Shown piece after piece: positions 9,368 through 15,883 of a stretch of 15,883 nucleotides of DNA. This DNA is from an uncultured Haloferula sp. (GTDB lineage: Bacteria > Verrucomicrobiota > Verrucomicrobiae > Verrucomicrobiales > Akkermansiaceae). Made by a program: the position numbers and the translations under genes. The notes beneath the pieces are model-generated. The model saw only the letters and a list, made by a program, of their open reading frames with translations. It was not told the origin of the DNA and searched no databases. How positions within the stretch are numbered: the stretch's first letter is position 1; every line of letters begins with the position of its first letter. The DNA lies in contig CAMLOZ010000014.1 in assembly GCA_946481625.1 (NCBI GenBank), positions 1 through 15,883 of the forward strand. Direction: 5' to 3'.

Positions 9368-10435
9368 GTGCTCCGCACCCTCCGCGCCGTCGATTTCCGC
9401 TGCTTTTCCAGCCTCTCGCTGGAAATTCCCGCGGCCGGTGCCGTTTTCACCGGCGACAACGCGCAGGGGAAGACCTCGATCCTCGAGGCGGTCTGCGTGC
9501 TGGTCCGCCTGCATTCGCCCCGCACCCGCCGGATGCCCGCGCTGACCCGGATCGGGAGCCCCACCGGCTTCGGTATCGCCGGGGAGGCATGGGAAATGGA
9601 GCGCCGGGTCCGCTGGCAGGGCGGGCTGGAGCTATCGGTCGATGCCGAGCCCCGCGACGGCCCGGGGGCTTATCTCGCCGATGGCGGCTTGATCGTGTGG
9701 ATGGGCAACGAGGACCTCGATCTTGTCCGCGGCTCGGCGGAAGGTCGCCGCCGCTACCTCGATTTCATCGGCTCGCAGATTGAGCCCGGCTACCGCAGCG
9801 CCCTGGCCCGCTACCGCCGTGCGCTGAAGGCGAAGAATCTCCTCCTCAAGGATCCCCGCCCGCGCGAGGAAGAGATCTTGTCCTATGAGGAAGTGATGAT
9901 CGCGGAAGGAAGCATCCTTGTCGCTGCCCGGGCCCGTATCGCCAGTCTGCTTGGGCCCCGTGCCGCCACCGCGCAACGCGAGGTCAGCGGGCGCGATGAG
10001 GTTCTCGCGCTCGACTACCGCCCCGCCGGCGGCACCGATCTCCGCGCCGCGATGGAGCAAGCCCGCGAGCGCGAGCGCCGCCAGCGCCAGAGTTTCGTCG
10101 GCCCGCACCGGGACGACCTATTGCTTTCGATCAACGGTCTATCCGCCGCCGAGTTCGCCAGCGAGGGCCAGCAACGCACCCTCGCCCTCGCGCTCAAGCT
10201 GGCCCAAGGTGAAACGCTCGCGGGGGCCCGCGGCAGCCTGCCCGTCTACCTCATCGACGATGTCTTCGGCGAACTCGATCCCGGCCGCCGCAATGCCGTC
10301 CTGCACGCCCTGCCTGCCGCCGCGCAGAAATGGATCACCACCACCCACCTGGGCTGGCTCGATGAATCGCAGGGCCTCGGCGGCATGAACCGCTACACGG
10401 TGAGGGCGGGGGAGGCGATCCCGGCGTCAGGATGA
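9368..10435 (+). CDS. recF: DNA replication and repair protein RecF
   Basis: SMC-like ATPase that with RecOR loads RecA at single-strand gaps. The start at GTG 9368 gives 355 residues (E. coli RecF has 357) and the normal family opening VLRTLRAVDFRCF. Walker A is GDNAQGKTS (29-37), the ABC-type signature is ASEGQQRTLALALKLAQ (about 262-278), and Walker B with the D-loop is VYLIDDVFGELDPGRR (about 292-307). FVGPHRDD, also typical, is present upstream of the signature. The frame is open far upstream, but that part overlaps hisS on the other strand and reads repeat sequence, so it is not counted. The gene is not beside dnaN or gyrB here. The start follows directly after the heptad element, without a visible ribosome binding site. 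Confidence 0.96.
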   Translation: MLRTLRAVDFRCFSSLSLEIPAAGAVFTGDNAQGKTSILEAVCVLVRLHSPRTRRMPALTRIGSPTGFGIAGEAWEMERRVRWQGGLELSVDAEPRDGPGAYLADGGLIVWMGNEDLDLVRGSAEGRRRYLDFIGSQIEPGYRSALARYRRALKAKNLLLKDPRPREEEILSYEEVMIAEGSILVAARARIASLLGPRAATAQREVSGRDEVLALDYRPAGGTDLRAAMEQARERERRQRQSFVGPHRDDLLLSINGLSAAEFASEGQQRTLALALKLAQGETLAGARGSLPVYLIDDVFGELDPGRRNAVLHALPAAAQKWITTTHLGWLDESQGLGGMNRYTVRAGEAIPASG

Positions 10436-10473
10436 ATATCGAGACGCTCCGGGCGAACTGCTGCCTACTACCT

Positions 10474-10830
10474 TTACCGTAGTTCAGCGGAAGAGCCTGC
10501 GGCTTCAGGCCGGAAGTGCAATGCCACCCACACGGCATCCGCGGAGGTGGATTCCACCCGGTGTCTCGTCCTGGCGGGAATCACCACGTGGTCGCCCGCC
10601 TTCAGATCGATGAGCCGCTCGTCCTCGAAGCGCAGCGTCGCCTCGCCCTTGGCCAGCAATACCCATTCGTCCCGCTTTTGGTCATACCAGAATCCCTCGG
10701 GGCTCGCCGTCCCGCGCGAGACGATCTCCTCCAATTCAAAGTCCCGCCGGGCCAGCAAGGTGGCGAAGGTTTCTTCACCTGCCTTGCCCTTTGCGGCTTC
10801 TCCCAGAGTCCTCTTGTCGATCCCGTCCAT
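10474..10830 (-). CDS. Small cupin-domain protein
   Basis: Single-domain cupin of 118 residues with no signal peptide. Cupin motif 1 region reads GFWYDQKRDEWVLLAKGEATLRF (46-68) and motif 2 reads LKAGDHVVIPARTRHRV (77-93). The usual HxH of motif 1 is replaced by YDQ, while the motif 1 Glu (DEW) and the motif 2 His are kept, so metal binding may be altered or lost. This small subgroup of cupins has no assigned substrate. The start ATG lies 18 bases after the stop of the PDZ gene. An in-frame GTG at 10851 would overlap that stop (GTGA) and give seven more residues. The gene is the last of the sigma-factor operon and converges on recF with a gap of 38 bases. Confidence 0.82.
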   Translation of the reverse strand: MDGIDKRTLGEAAKGKAGEETFATLLARRDFELEEIVSRGTASPEGFWYDQKRDEWVLLAKGEATLRFEDERLIDLKAGDHVVIPARTRHRVESTSADAVWVALHFRPEAAGSSAELR

Positions 10831-10847
10831 GCAGTTGGGGACGGAAT

Positions 10848-11702
10848 TCACTCGCCGTGCCGTTCCACCGGCGTCACGGAGACCGAGATCTCCTTCTCCC
10901 CGCGCTTCACGCGCAAGGCCGCGGGCACACCCGGCCGCAGGAAATAGAAGGCATTCACCGCATCCGCGTAATCGTTCAGCGGTCGCGCGCCCACCTCCAT
11001 CAGCACGTCCCCCGCCTGAATCCCCGCTTTGGCCGAAGGGGAGCCCTCCTGAACCTTCGTCACCTGCGGTGTCGACGATTGCGGCAGAAGCTTCAAGCCG
11101 ATCCAGCCGCGCGACACCTTCCCGTCGCCCTGCACGTCCTCCAGGACCCGCTTCACCACCTCCGCGGGAATCGCATAGCCAGCCTTCGGGGCGGTCGTCT
11201 GGTGTGCGATCGCCATCACCGCACCGCCGGCATCCAACAGGGGAGTCCCCGCCGGCGGTGCGGCTTCCCTGTATTCGACCTTCAGCAGTGAAAGCGGCAG
11301 CATCTTGCCGTTGATCTGCTTCACCCAACCCGTCGTCCGGCCGGTGCTTCCGGCCTGTGCCTTCAGTTCCGCCCCGGCTGAAGCTTGGGATTTCCCCAGC
11401 GCAAGCGCCCTGCCGGGCGGACCTTCGACCCGGAAGATGACCAGGCGCGAAACCGGATCTACAAACAATTCGGCGGGCAGCACCCGCCCGTCGGAGCGGA
11501 GCTTCCCTCCATCCGCCTGCACCCCCGAGAGGGCCACCGCGACGTAGTACCGTCCGTCTCCGATCGCGAAAGCGGCCGACTGCACCTCACCCGCCGGTCC
11601 GGGAAAAGTCGCCGCACAGGAGGACTCCGCGGCATCCGCAGCAGCGGAAATGCAAAAAACCGCGACCAGTGCCGGCAGGCACCGCCAAGGGAAGCAAGTC
11701 AT
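10848..11702 (-). CDS. Exported HtrA-like pseudoprotease with PDZ domain
   Basis: Protein of 284 residues with a signal peptide (about 1-25, ending AAADAAES), so it acts in the periplasm. Residues about 30-190 follow the trypsin-fold layout of HtrA/DegP, including the ending AGYAIPAEVVKRVLEDV, but the catalytic residues are gone. The His region reads YYVAVALSG, the Asp region reads DPVSRLVIFRV where HtrA has TDLALLKI, and the GNSGGPL serine motif has become PAGTPLLD (150-157). A complete PDZ domain follows (about 198-282: RGWIGLKLL, AGIQAGDVLMEVG, LRVKRGEKEISVSV). It therefore probably binds peptides rather than cuts them; that is inference. It lies 14 bases after the one-TM gene in the sigma operon. 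Confidence 0.85.
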   Translation of the reverse strand: MTCFPWRCLPALVAVFCISAAADAAESSCAATFPGPAGEVQSAAFAIGDGRYYVAVALSGVQADGGKLRSDGRVLPAELFVDPVSRLVIFRVEGPPGRALALGKSQASAGAELKAQAGSTGRTTGWVKQINGKMLPLSLLKVEYREAAPPAGTPLLDAGGAVMAIAHQTTAPKAGYAIPAEVVKRVLEDVQGDGKVSRGWIGLKLLPQSSTPQVTKVQEGSPSAKAGIQAGDVLMEVGARPLNDYADAVNAFYFLRPGVPAALRVKRGEKEISVSVTPVERHGE

Positions 11703-11716
11703 CCGGAAGGTGAGCT

Positions 11717-12109
11717 TCAGAACTCCTGCTCGCCCGTGGTGCCCTGTGACGAAGGACGCAGGTCAAGCGCATCCAATTGCTCGATCACGGCAGGCTCCGC
11801 CGGTTGCACCTGGTACTTCGCCGGCACCACCGGCGCCTGCTGGACCTGAACCGGATCCGGAGAGAGGAGGAAGAGGGCCATCACCGTGGCGTATGCCAGA
11901 CCGGCACCATAGGCCCACTTGGAAGCTCCGAGGTCGGTCGCCCATGCGGACAACCGGTGCCACCAACCGGCCGGACCCGCTTTCCGCGACTCCTCTTCAC
12001 GCCGCCGTTGATGGAAATCCCGGAGGAAATCGTCGAGGAACCCTTCCTCAGGGCGCTCGTGGCGCTTGAGGGCAAGCAGGGTTCCAATCTCTTCAACAGT
12101 CGGCTTCAC
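11717..12109 (-). CDS. One-TM protein in the anti-sigma position, function unknown
   Basis: Protein of 130 residues. The N-terminal 60 residues are charged and helical (VEEIGTLLALKRHERPEEGFLDDFLRDFHQRRREEE). A single membrane segment lies at about 65-82 (KWAYGAGLAYATVMALFLL), followed by a Pro/Gln/Val-rich tail that would face the periplasm. No zinc-binding HxxxCxxC anti-sigma motif is present. Its place directly after an ECF sigma gene, with a cytoplasmic N-terminus before one TM, is that of an anti-sigma factor, but the sequence alone does not prove this. The start is GTG; no in-frame ATG precedes it, and no Shine-Dalgarno sequence is seen. The gap to the sigma stop is 63 bases. Confidence 0.75.
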   Translation of the reverse strand: MKPTVEEIGTLLALKRHERPEEGFLDDFLRDFHQRRREEESRKAGPAGWWHRLSAWATDLGASKWAYGAGLAYATVMALFLLSPDPVQVQQAPVVPAKYQVQPAEPAVIEQLDALDLRPSSQGTTGEQEF

Positions 12110-12172
12110 GGCGATTGATGGTTAATAAATCTAAAATTTCCGCGCTCTTTGCAAGGAGTTTTTTCAAAATCC

Positions 12173-12766
12173 TCACTCCCAGTAGTCCTGTAGCTTCGAC
12201 TGGAGTTGCAGGTGGGCATAGTGCAGGCGGGACCGCACGGTTCCCTCGGAGACCTTCAGGATTCGCGCGATTTCCGCGTGCGGGATGCCTTGGATGTCGA
12301 ACATCGTCACTACGGTTCTATGCGCTTCTGACAGGCTGAGCATCGCTTCGTTCAATCTTTTCTGAAGCTCGTGGAGTTTGCTCTGCTTCTCCGGATTGGC
12401 CATGTGGCTCGAGTCCACCAGCGCCGGATCCATCTGCACCGCGGAATCCATCTCGTTCAGGCTCATGCCACCTCCCCGGCGCTTGCGCTTCTTCAGGAAG
12501 TTCAGCGTCATGTTCACCGCGATCTGATAGATCCAGGTGTAGAAGCTCGAGTGGCCGCGGAACTTCGGCAGCGAATGATAGGCCTTCGCGAAGATGTCCT
12601 GGAGGAGATCGTAGGTGTCCTCCTTGTGGGAGGTCATGTTGTAAACAAGGCCGTACAGCTTTTCGCCGTACTTGAGGATCAGGGCGTCGAACGCGCGCGT
12701 GTCGCCGGTACGGGCGCGCGCGACGAGGTCTTCGTCCGGATCCGGCTGGAGGGGATCATCCGGCAT
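12173..12766 (-). CDS. ECF-type RNA polymerase sigma factor
   Basis: Sigma-70 family, group 4 (RpoE-like), 197 residues. Sigma-2 spans about 25-95, with the core-binding stretch TYDLLQDIFAKAYHSLPKF (51-69) and the -10 recognition helix region SSFYTWIYQIAVNMTLNFLKKRKRR (73-97). Sigma-4 spans about 135-190, with the helix-turn-helix in IPHAEIARILKVSEGTVRSRLHYA (161-184). It has no extra C-terminal domain. It heads a minus-strand operon with a one-TM protein, an exported HtrA-like PDZ protein and a cupin, which suggests an envelope-related response. The regulon cannot be read from this window. The ATG fits the domain start; no Shine-Dalgarno sequence precedes it. Confidence 0.95.
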   Translation of the reverse strand: MPDDPLQPDPDEDLVARARTGDTRAFDALILKYGEKLYGLVYNMTSHKEDTYDLLQDIFAKAYHSLPKFRGHSSFYTWIYQIAVNMTLNFLKKRKRRGGGMSLNEMDSAVQMDPALVDSSHMANPEKQSKLHELQKRLNEAMLSLSEAHRTVVTMFDIQGIPHAEIARILKVSEGTVRSRLHYAHLQLQSKLQDYWE

Positions 12767-12805
12767 CGTCGGGGGTGGTCGGGGGGGTAGGGGTGAACGG
12801 CGGCA

Positions 12806-12833
12806 AGGCTACACGGTTGTGAACAAGTGTAAA
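12806..12833 (-). promoter_or_regulatory. Possible promoter of the ECF sigma operon
   Basis: On the minus strand TTTACA (12833-12828; 5/6 match to TTGACA) is followed after 16 bases by TAGCCT (12811-12806; 3/6 match to TATAAT). This would give a leader of roughly 33 bases before the ATG at 12766. The -10 match is poor, so this is only a candidate. Confidence 0.3.
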
Positions 12834-12855
12834 GAAAGGCGTTAGGGAGGGGGCA

Positions 12856-12946
12856 AATCACCGATCACCGTTCCCCGGGCGTTTCTCCGGCCCCCTCCGG
12901 GTGGCGGCACTTCGCTTGATGGTTGGAGGATTGGTGATTGATGATT
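12856..12946. repeat. Second inverted heptad-repeat element, between the sigma operon and 12991-14213
   Basis: The left arm has two in-phase 7-mers, AATCACC (12856-12862) and GATCACC (12863-12869). The right arm has three in-phase 7-mers on the plus strand, GAGGATT (12926-12932), GGTGATT (12933-12939) and GATGATT (12940-12946), reverse complements of the same RATCACC-like unit. About 56 bases lie between the arms and include GGCGGCACTTCGCTT, which loosely resembles CCGGCGACTTGCGCT in the core of the hisS/recF element. As there, it occupies a divergent intergenic region. Confidence 0.7.
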
Positions 12947-12990
12947 TCCCTTCCTTGACGCCTCCCCCCGCCCCGGGCATCTCATTCGCC

Positions 12991-13623
12991 GTGATCCGAG
13001 CGTTCCTGCCCGCCGTAGTGATTTGCCTGGCCAGCCTGCCTGCCGTCGCGCAGGTGGCGGTGCCGCCCGAGGTGGAGCAATCCGCAGCATCCGCCGTGAA
13101 CGAACTCGGCCAGCAGGTCGTGCTCGGGAACCATAAGGTCGCCATCGACCGGATGTACCCGGGTTGGAAAGACCGCTTGGCGGCTCAAGTCCCCGGCGGC
13201 ATGAAGGCGCTTGAGAAAACCATGGCCGGCGTCGGCCAGCAGATGGCCGCCCAGGGGATCTCGATCATCGCCTTCCGCGTGGAGGGCAAGCCCACCGCCT
13301 TCGAAGTGGAGTCGGGCAAGGAGGAGGTCGTGGAGAACGGCCAGAAGGTCGAGAAGATGATCTTCAAGAAGTGGATGCTGCTGGTCCCCACCGTCACGGA
13401 GATCCGCATCATGCCTCCCGCCAAGCCGGGCGAGCCGGCGCCGAAGTCCTCCGTCTGGGTCAACCGCAGCTTCCAGGTGGCGATTTCCGACAAGGGCAAG
13501 AACGACTGGACCTTCATCGACGGCAGCAAGCTCCGCGTCTCCGAGCTGCGCCGCCTCTTCTTCAACCTCCCGGAAAACCTCGCCTTCCCGGAGATCAAAG
13601 CCGAAGAGAAGAAAGTCAAATGA
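12991..13623 (+). CDS. Exported protein of unknown function
   Basis: The GTG at 12991 gives 210 residues opening with a clear signal peptide, VIRAFLPAVVICLASLPAVAQ, with likely cleavage after AVA. The open frame continues upstream to 12901 but reads through the heptad repeat, so the later start is preferred. The mature part has no Cys pattern or known catalytic motif that I recognise. It is alternately charged and ends in FQVAISDKGKNDWTFIDG, SELRRLFFNLPENLAFPEI and a Lys/Glu-rich tail. The single-domain size would allow an NTF2-like or similar alpha+beta fold, but this is a guess. Its last codons overlap the start of the SET-domain gene (ATGA), so the two are probably co-translated. Confidence 0.8.
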   Translation: MIRAFLPAVVICLASLPAVAQVAVPPEVEQSAASAVNELGQQVVLGNHKVAIDRMYPGWKDRLAAQVPGGMKALEKTMAGVGQQMAAQGISIIAFRVEGKPTAFEVESGKEEVVENGQKVEKMIFKKWMLLVPTVTEIRIMPPAKPGEPAPKSSVWVNRSFQVAISDKGKNDWTFIDGSKLRVSELRRLFFNLPENLAFPEIKAEEKKVK

Positions 13624-14213
13624 GCAACGGAGCGGCGCGAAAGGCAACCATGGGCAAGAAAACGAAAAAGCTGCAGGAGGAAGCCGCTCTCTTCAAGAAG
13701 CTCAAGCAGCTCTGGCAACGCGGCCAGAGCGATCTCTGCGAGGTCCGCGGCTCGAAGATCCACGGCCGCGGCGTCTATGCCACGCAGGATATTCCGGCGG
13801 GCACCAAGATCATCGAGTACGTCGGCGAGGTCATCGACAAGGAGGAGAGCGAACGCCGTGCGTGGGCCCAGCACGCCCATTCGCAGGAAACCGGCGACGC
13901 CGCCGTTTACATCTTCACCCTCACCAGCAAGCACGACATCGACGGTGACGTGCCTTGGAACACCGCCCGCCTGATCAACCATTCCTGCGAGCCGAACTGC
14001 GAGGCATGGATCGATGGCCGCCGCATCTTCATCCATGCTCTGAGCGACATCAAGGAAGGCGAGGAACTCACCTTCGATTACGCCTTCGATGTCGATTGCT
14101 ATGAGGACCACCCCTGCCTCTGCGGCAAGGCGGGCTGCGTCGGCTACATCGTCAGCCGCGACCAGTGGCCGCAGTTGAAGGAGAAGCTCGCGGAGAAGGC
14201 GGCCGGCAAGTAG
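13620..14213 (+). CDS. SET-domain protein-lysine methyltransferase with post-SET motif
   Basis: Predicted SAM-dependent lysine methyltransferase of 197 residues. The SET motifs are in order: GRGVYATQDIPAGTKIIEYVGE (49-70, SAM-binding), YIFTL (97-101), RLINHSCEPNC (117-127) and EELTFDYAF (148-156, with catalytic Tyr154). A post-SET zinc motif follows as CLCGKAGC (166-173), which with Cys127 could bind one zinc ion. A basic helix (MGKKTKKLQEEAALFKKLKQL) precedes the domain. The substrate is unknown; bacterial SET proteins can modify histone-like or ribosomal proteins, or be exported effectors as in chlamydiae, but I see no export signal. The ATG at 13620 overlaps the preceding stop (ATGA). ATG 13650, with AAAGG before it, is the alternative and loses only 10 residues. 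Confidence 0.93.
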   Translation: MSNGAARKATMGKKTKKLQEEAALFKKLKQLWQRGQSDLCEVRGSKIHGRGVYATQDIPAGTKIIEYVGEVIDKEESERRAWAQHAHSQETGDAAVYIFTLTSKHDIDGDVPWNTARLINHSCEPNCEAWIDGRRIFIHALSDIKEGEELTFDYAFDVDCYEDHPCLCGKAGCVGYIVSRDQWPQLKEKLAEKAAGK

Positions 14214-14224
14214 ACGGCTGCCTT

Positions 14225-14818
14225 TTATGGCAGGGGTTCCCGCGTCCAGAACACCAGTTCGTTCTCCACCTCTTCCGCCGAGTCCACCTGCTTCCAGGAA
14301 AACCTCGCGCATAGCTCGGGTCGCTTCACATACCCGCGCTTGGTCCAGAAGGCATCGTTCGACCGGTAGTCCTCCGGGCAAAGCGGATGCCCTGCTTCCC
14401 GCTTAACCGAGCAAAAGCAGGTCTTCGTGAAACCCAGCTCCCGCGCATGAGTCTCCCGTTCGTCGAAGAAGCGGTGCCCGATGCCCTTTCCCCGCCACGC
14501 CCGGTCGAGCACCGATTCCCCGCAGTAGAACCACTGGCCCGGCGGCATCCCGGCCTTCAGGAACGGCGCTTGGAAGGACTCGTCCGCTTCCGCCAGTGGC
14601 AATCCCGTCGAGACCCCCGCAACGGCCCCGTCGCAGATCGCCAGCACGAGAACGCTTCGCGGGCACTCGCCGTAGTGCCCCAGATACTCGCGCTCGGAAT
14701 CCGCGTCCCCGTCGTAGAGGTAGGGGAATTCGCGGAACACCGTGATCCTCAGCCGCGCGGCGTCTTCCAAATAGTCCATCACGCCCGCTCCCGTCACCCG
14801 CCGGATCTCGATGCTCAT
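14225..14818 (-). CDS. GNAT-family N-acetyltransferase
   Basis: Cytoplasmic acetyl-CoA-dependent acetyltransferase of 197 residues with unknown acceptor. The pyrophosphate-binding motif A is RAWRGKGIGHRFF (106-118; the R/Q-x-x-G-x-G/A pattern is RGKGIG). Motif B is seen as NDAFWTKRGYVKRPEL (154-169). A beta strand with GAVAGVSTGLPL (64-75) matches the usual strand 4 entry. The N-terminus (MSIEIRRVTGAGVMDYL) is typical. AGAAGG about 8 bases before the ATG is one of the few good Shine-Dalgarno sequences in the window. The gene converges on the SET gene with an 11-base gap, and a gap of 106 bases without recognisable content separates it from mog on the same strand. Confidence 0.92.
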   Translation of the reverse strand: MSIEIRRVTGAGVMDYLEDAARLRITVFREFPYLYDGDADSEREYLGHYGECPRSVLVLAICDGAVAGVSTGLPLAEADESFQAPFLKAGMPPGQWFYCGESVLDRAWRGKGIGHRFFDERETHARELGFTKTCFCSVKREAGHPLCPEDYRSNDAFWTKRGYVKRPELCARFSWKQVDSAEEVENELVFWTREPLP

Positions 14819-14924
14819 GGCGGGAGCCTTCTGAAATCCACGCCCTGCATCAAGTCTTGGAGCTTCGTCTCCTCAAGCGATGCGGAATCAGGTGCCCGAT
14901 GGACCTGCCGTTAGAGCGGTCCCG

Positions 14925-15398
14925 CTATTCGCCGGCAAGGTGCTTGAGGCATTCGCGGATCGCGGGAAGCAGAAGCGGCAGGCACTCCCCGATCGCCTTG
15001 GGATTCCCGGGCAGATTCACGATCAAGGTCCTGCCTCGCGTTCCCGCCGTGGAACGCGAGAGGATCGCCGTCGGGACCTTCGCGAAGCTCTGCACCCGCA
15101 TGATCTCGCCGAAGCCCGGCAGCTCCCGTTCCAGCACCGCCCGGGTCGCCTCCGGTGTCACATCCCGCGGCGAGGGTCCCGTTCCTCCGGTGGTAAGTAC
15201 CAGATCGCATCCCTCCTCGTCAGAAAGCTTTTTCAGCAGCGATTCGATCTCCGCCCGCTCGTCGGGCATCACGATCCGCAGCCACTCGATCGCTCCCGCC
15301 TCCGCCTCGCCGAAGACCCGCTCGATCTCCGGTCCGCTGCGATCCTCATAGACCCCGGCGCTTGCCCGGTCGCTCAGCGTCAGCCGCGCCACCTTCAT
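14925..15398 (-). CDS. mog: Molybdopterin adenylyltransferase
   Basis: Adenylylates molybdopterin before molybdate insertion in the molybdenum-cofactor pathway. The 157 residues match Mog/MogA in size and motifs: [19 protein letters not shown] (7-25), [20 protein letters not shown] (66-85), PGFGEIMR (94-101), [12 protein letters not shown] and [16 protein letters not shown]. Asp46 and Asp79 align with the two catalytic Asp residues of E. coli MogA (Asp49, Asp82). MoaB is a close relative, but the start and the LNLPG-type ending fit Mog better. The ATG overlaps the moaC stop (ATGA), so the two are translationally coupled. The frame is open further upstream, but that part lies inside moaC. Confidence 0.93.
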   Translation of the reverse strand: MKVARLTLSDRASAGVYEDRSGPEIERVFGEAEAGAIEWLRIVMPDERAEIESLLKKLSDEEGCDLVLTTGGTGPSPRDVTPEATRAVLERELPGFGEIMRVQSFAKVPTAILSRSTAGTRGRTLIVNLPGNPKAIGECLPLLLPAIRECLKHLAGE

Positions 15399-15841
15399 TC
15401 CTTGATCTTCCCGGTCACGCGGATCGCCCCGATGACCATCTGTTTGTCCACCGCCTTGCACATGTCGTAGATCGTGAGGGCGGCGACGGACACCGCCGTC
15501 AGCGCTTCCATCTCGACGCCGGTCTTCGCCGAGGTGTTCGCCGCGGCCCGGATCGCCACTCCCGCGTCGGTCACCTCGAAATCCACGTCCACCGAATCCA
15601 GCGGCAGGCTATGGCAAAGCGGGATCAACCCGTCGGTCCGCTTCGCCGCTTGGATCGCCGCGATCCGTGCCACGGTGAGGACGTCACCCTTCGGCAGCGC
15701 TTTCTCCCGCAACGCCTGCACCGTGGCCGGCGCGCATTCCACGAAACCCTCTGCCACGGCGCGCCGCCGCTGCACGGGCTTCGCCCCCGTATCGACCATG
15801 CGCGCCGTGCCTTCGGCATCCAGATGCGAGAATTCCGCCAT
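15395..15841 (-). CDS. moaC: Cyclic pyranopterin monophosphate synthase
   Basis: Works with MoaA to convert GTP to cyclic pyranopterin monophosphate, the first step of molybdenum-cofactor synthesis. The 148 residues are slightly shorter than E. coli MoaC (161). Motifs present: [17 protein letters not shown] (16-32), [20 protein letters not shown] (65-84) and [20 protein letters not shown] (111-130). His77, Asp126 and Lys129 align with residues shown to be important in the E. coli enzyme (His77, Asp128, Lys131). AAGGA directly upstream of the ATG gives a good ribosome binding site. It is followed by mog and preceded, 13 bases away, by the end of another open frame, so it is probably inside a longer Moco operon. 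Confidence 0.97.
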   Translation of the reverse strand: MAEFSHLDAEGTARMVDTGAKPVQRRRAVAEGFVECAPATVQALREKALPKGDVLTVARIAAIQAAKRTDGLIPLCHSLPLDSVDVDFEVTDAGVAIRAAANTSAKTGVEMEALTAVSVAALTIYDMCKAVDKQMVIGAIRVTGKIKE

Positions 15842-15854
15842 GTTCCTTGTTCGG

Positions 15855-15883
15855 TTAGAGCGCCCCCAGCAGCAGCGTCTTGG
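15855..15883 (-). CDS. Possible C-terminal end of a gene upstream of moaC (partial)
   Basis: Entering from the right edge on the minus strand, one frame reads KTLLLGAL and then a TAA stop at 15857-15855, 13 bases before the moaC start codon. The tight spacing and same orientation suggest the end of another Moco gene, but eight codons are too few to identify it, and the other two frames are open over this short stretch too. Confidence 0.35.

Noticed and set aside
10467..10483. ACTAC/GTAGT hairpin between recF and the cupin gene
   Set aside because: A 5-bp AT-containing stem without a T tract; it could occur by chance.
12821..12844. GAAC-N15-CGTTA on the plus strand, resembling an ECF promoter
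   Set aside because: Points away from the sigma operon, the spacing is short, and it would leave a leader of about 145 bases before 12991; not strong enough by eye.
14218..14233. Small hairpin CTGCC/GGCAG between the convergent SET and GNAT genes
   Set aside because: Only 5 bp of stem, overlapping the GNAT stop codon and with no T run; too weak to call a terminator.
13185..14381. Minus-strand frame of 398 codons
   Set aside because: It is antisense to the exported protein and SET genes, and the SET motifs show which strand is coding.

Overview
The window is high-GC bacterial chromosome, almost fully coding, and looks like a Verrucomicrobiae genome of the Luteolibacter/Haloferula kind. The signs are a giant secreted DUF1800 protein full of thrombospondin type 3 (DxDxDG) repeats, a GxxExxY protein with its own repeat sequences, a bacterial SET-domain methyltransferase, an ECF sigma operon with a degenerate HtrA/PDZ protein, frequent GTG starts and few clear Shine-Dalgarno sequences. 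The taxonomic call is inference from gene content; no rRNA or tRNA gene is visible.

Layout. Positions 1-4879 (minus) hold most of one very large exported DUF1800 protein whose C-terminus lies beyond the left edge. Upstream of it on the same strand come a small DUF3293 protein (4939-5325), aspartyl-tRNA synthetase aspS (5480-7282), a GxxExxY protein (7461-7892) framed by copies of its repeat, and histidyl-tRNA synthetase hisS (7922-9217). recF (9368-10435) is divergent from hisS. The 150 bp between them are largely filled by a symmetrical element of inverted 7-bp tandem repeats.

A minus-strand operon (12766 down to 10474) follows: ECF sigma factor, a one-TM cytoplasmic-anchored protein in the usual anti-sigma position, an exported HtrA-like protein with all three catalytic residues lost but an intact PDZ domain, and a small cupin. 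A second inverted heptad element lies between this operon and the divergent pair 12991-14213, made of a small exported protein of unknown function overlapping (ATGA) a SET-domain lysine methyltransferase gene with a post-SET zinc motif. The right end holds a GNAT acetyltransferase and the molybdenum-cofactor genes moaC and mog, overlapping by ATGA and probably continuing from another gene at the right edge.

Most of the window is housekeeping (two tRNA synthetases, RecF, Moco synthesis). The points most worth a second look are the two inverted heptad elements at divergent promoters, the GxxExxY gene whose start and stop codons lie inside copies of one repeat, the sigma/pseudoprotease operon, and the SET gene. 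No stretch without a gene exceeds 300 bases; the largest gaps (7283-7460, 9218-9367, 12767-12990) all contain the repeats described below.
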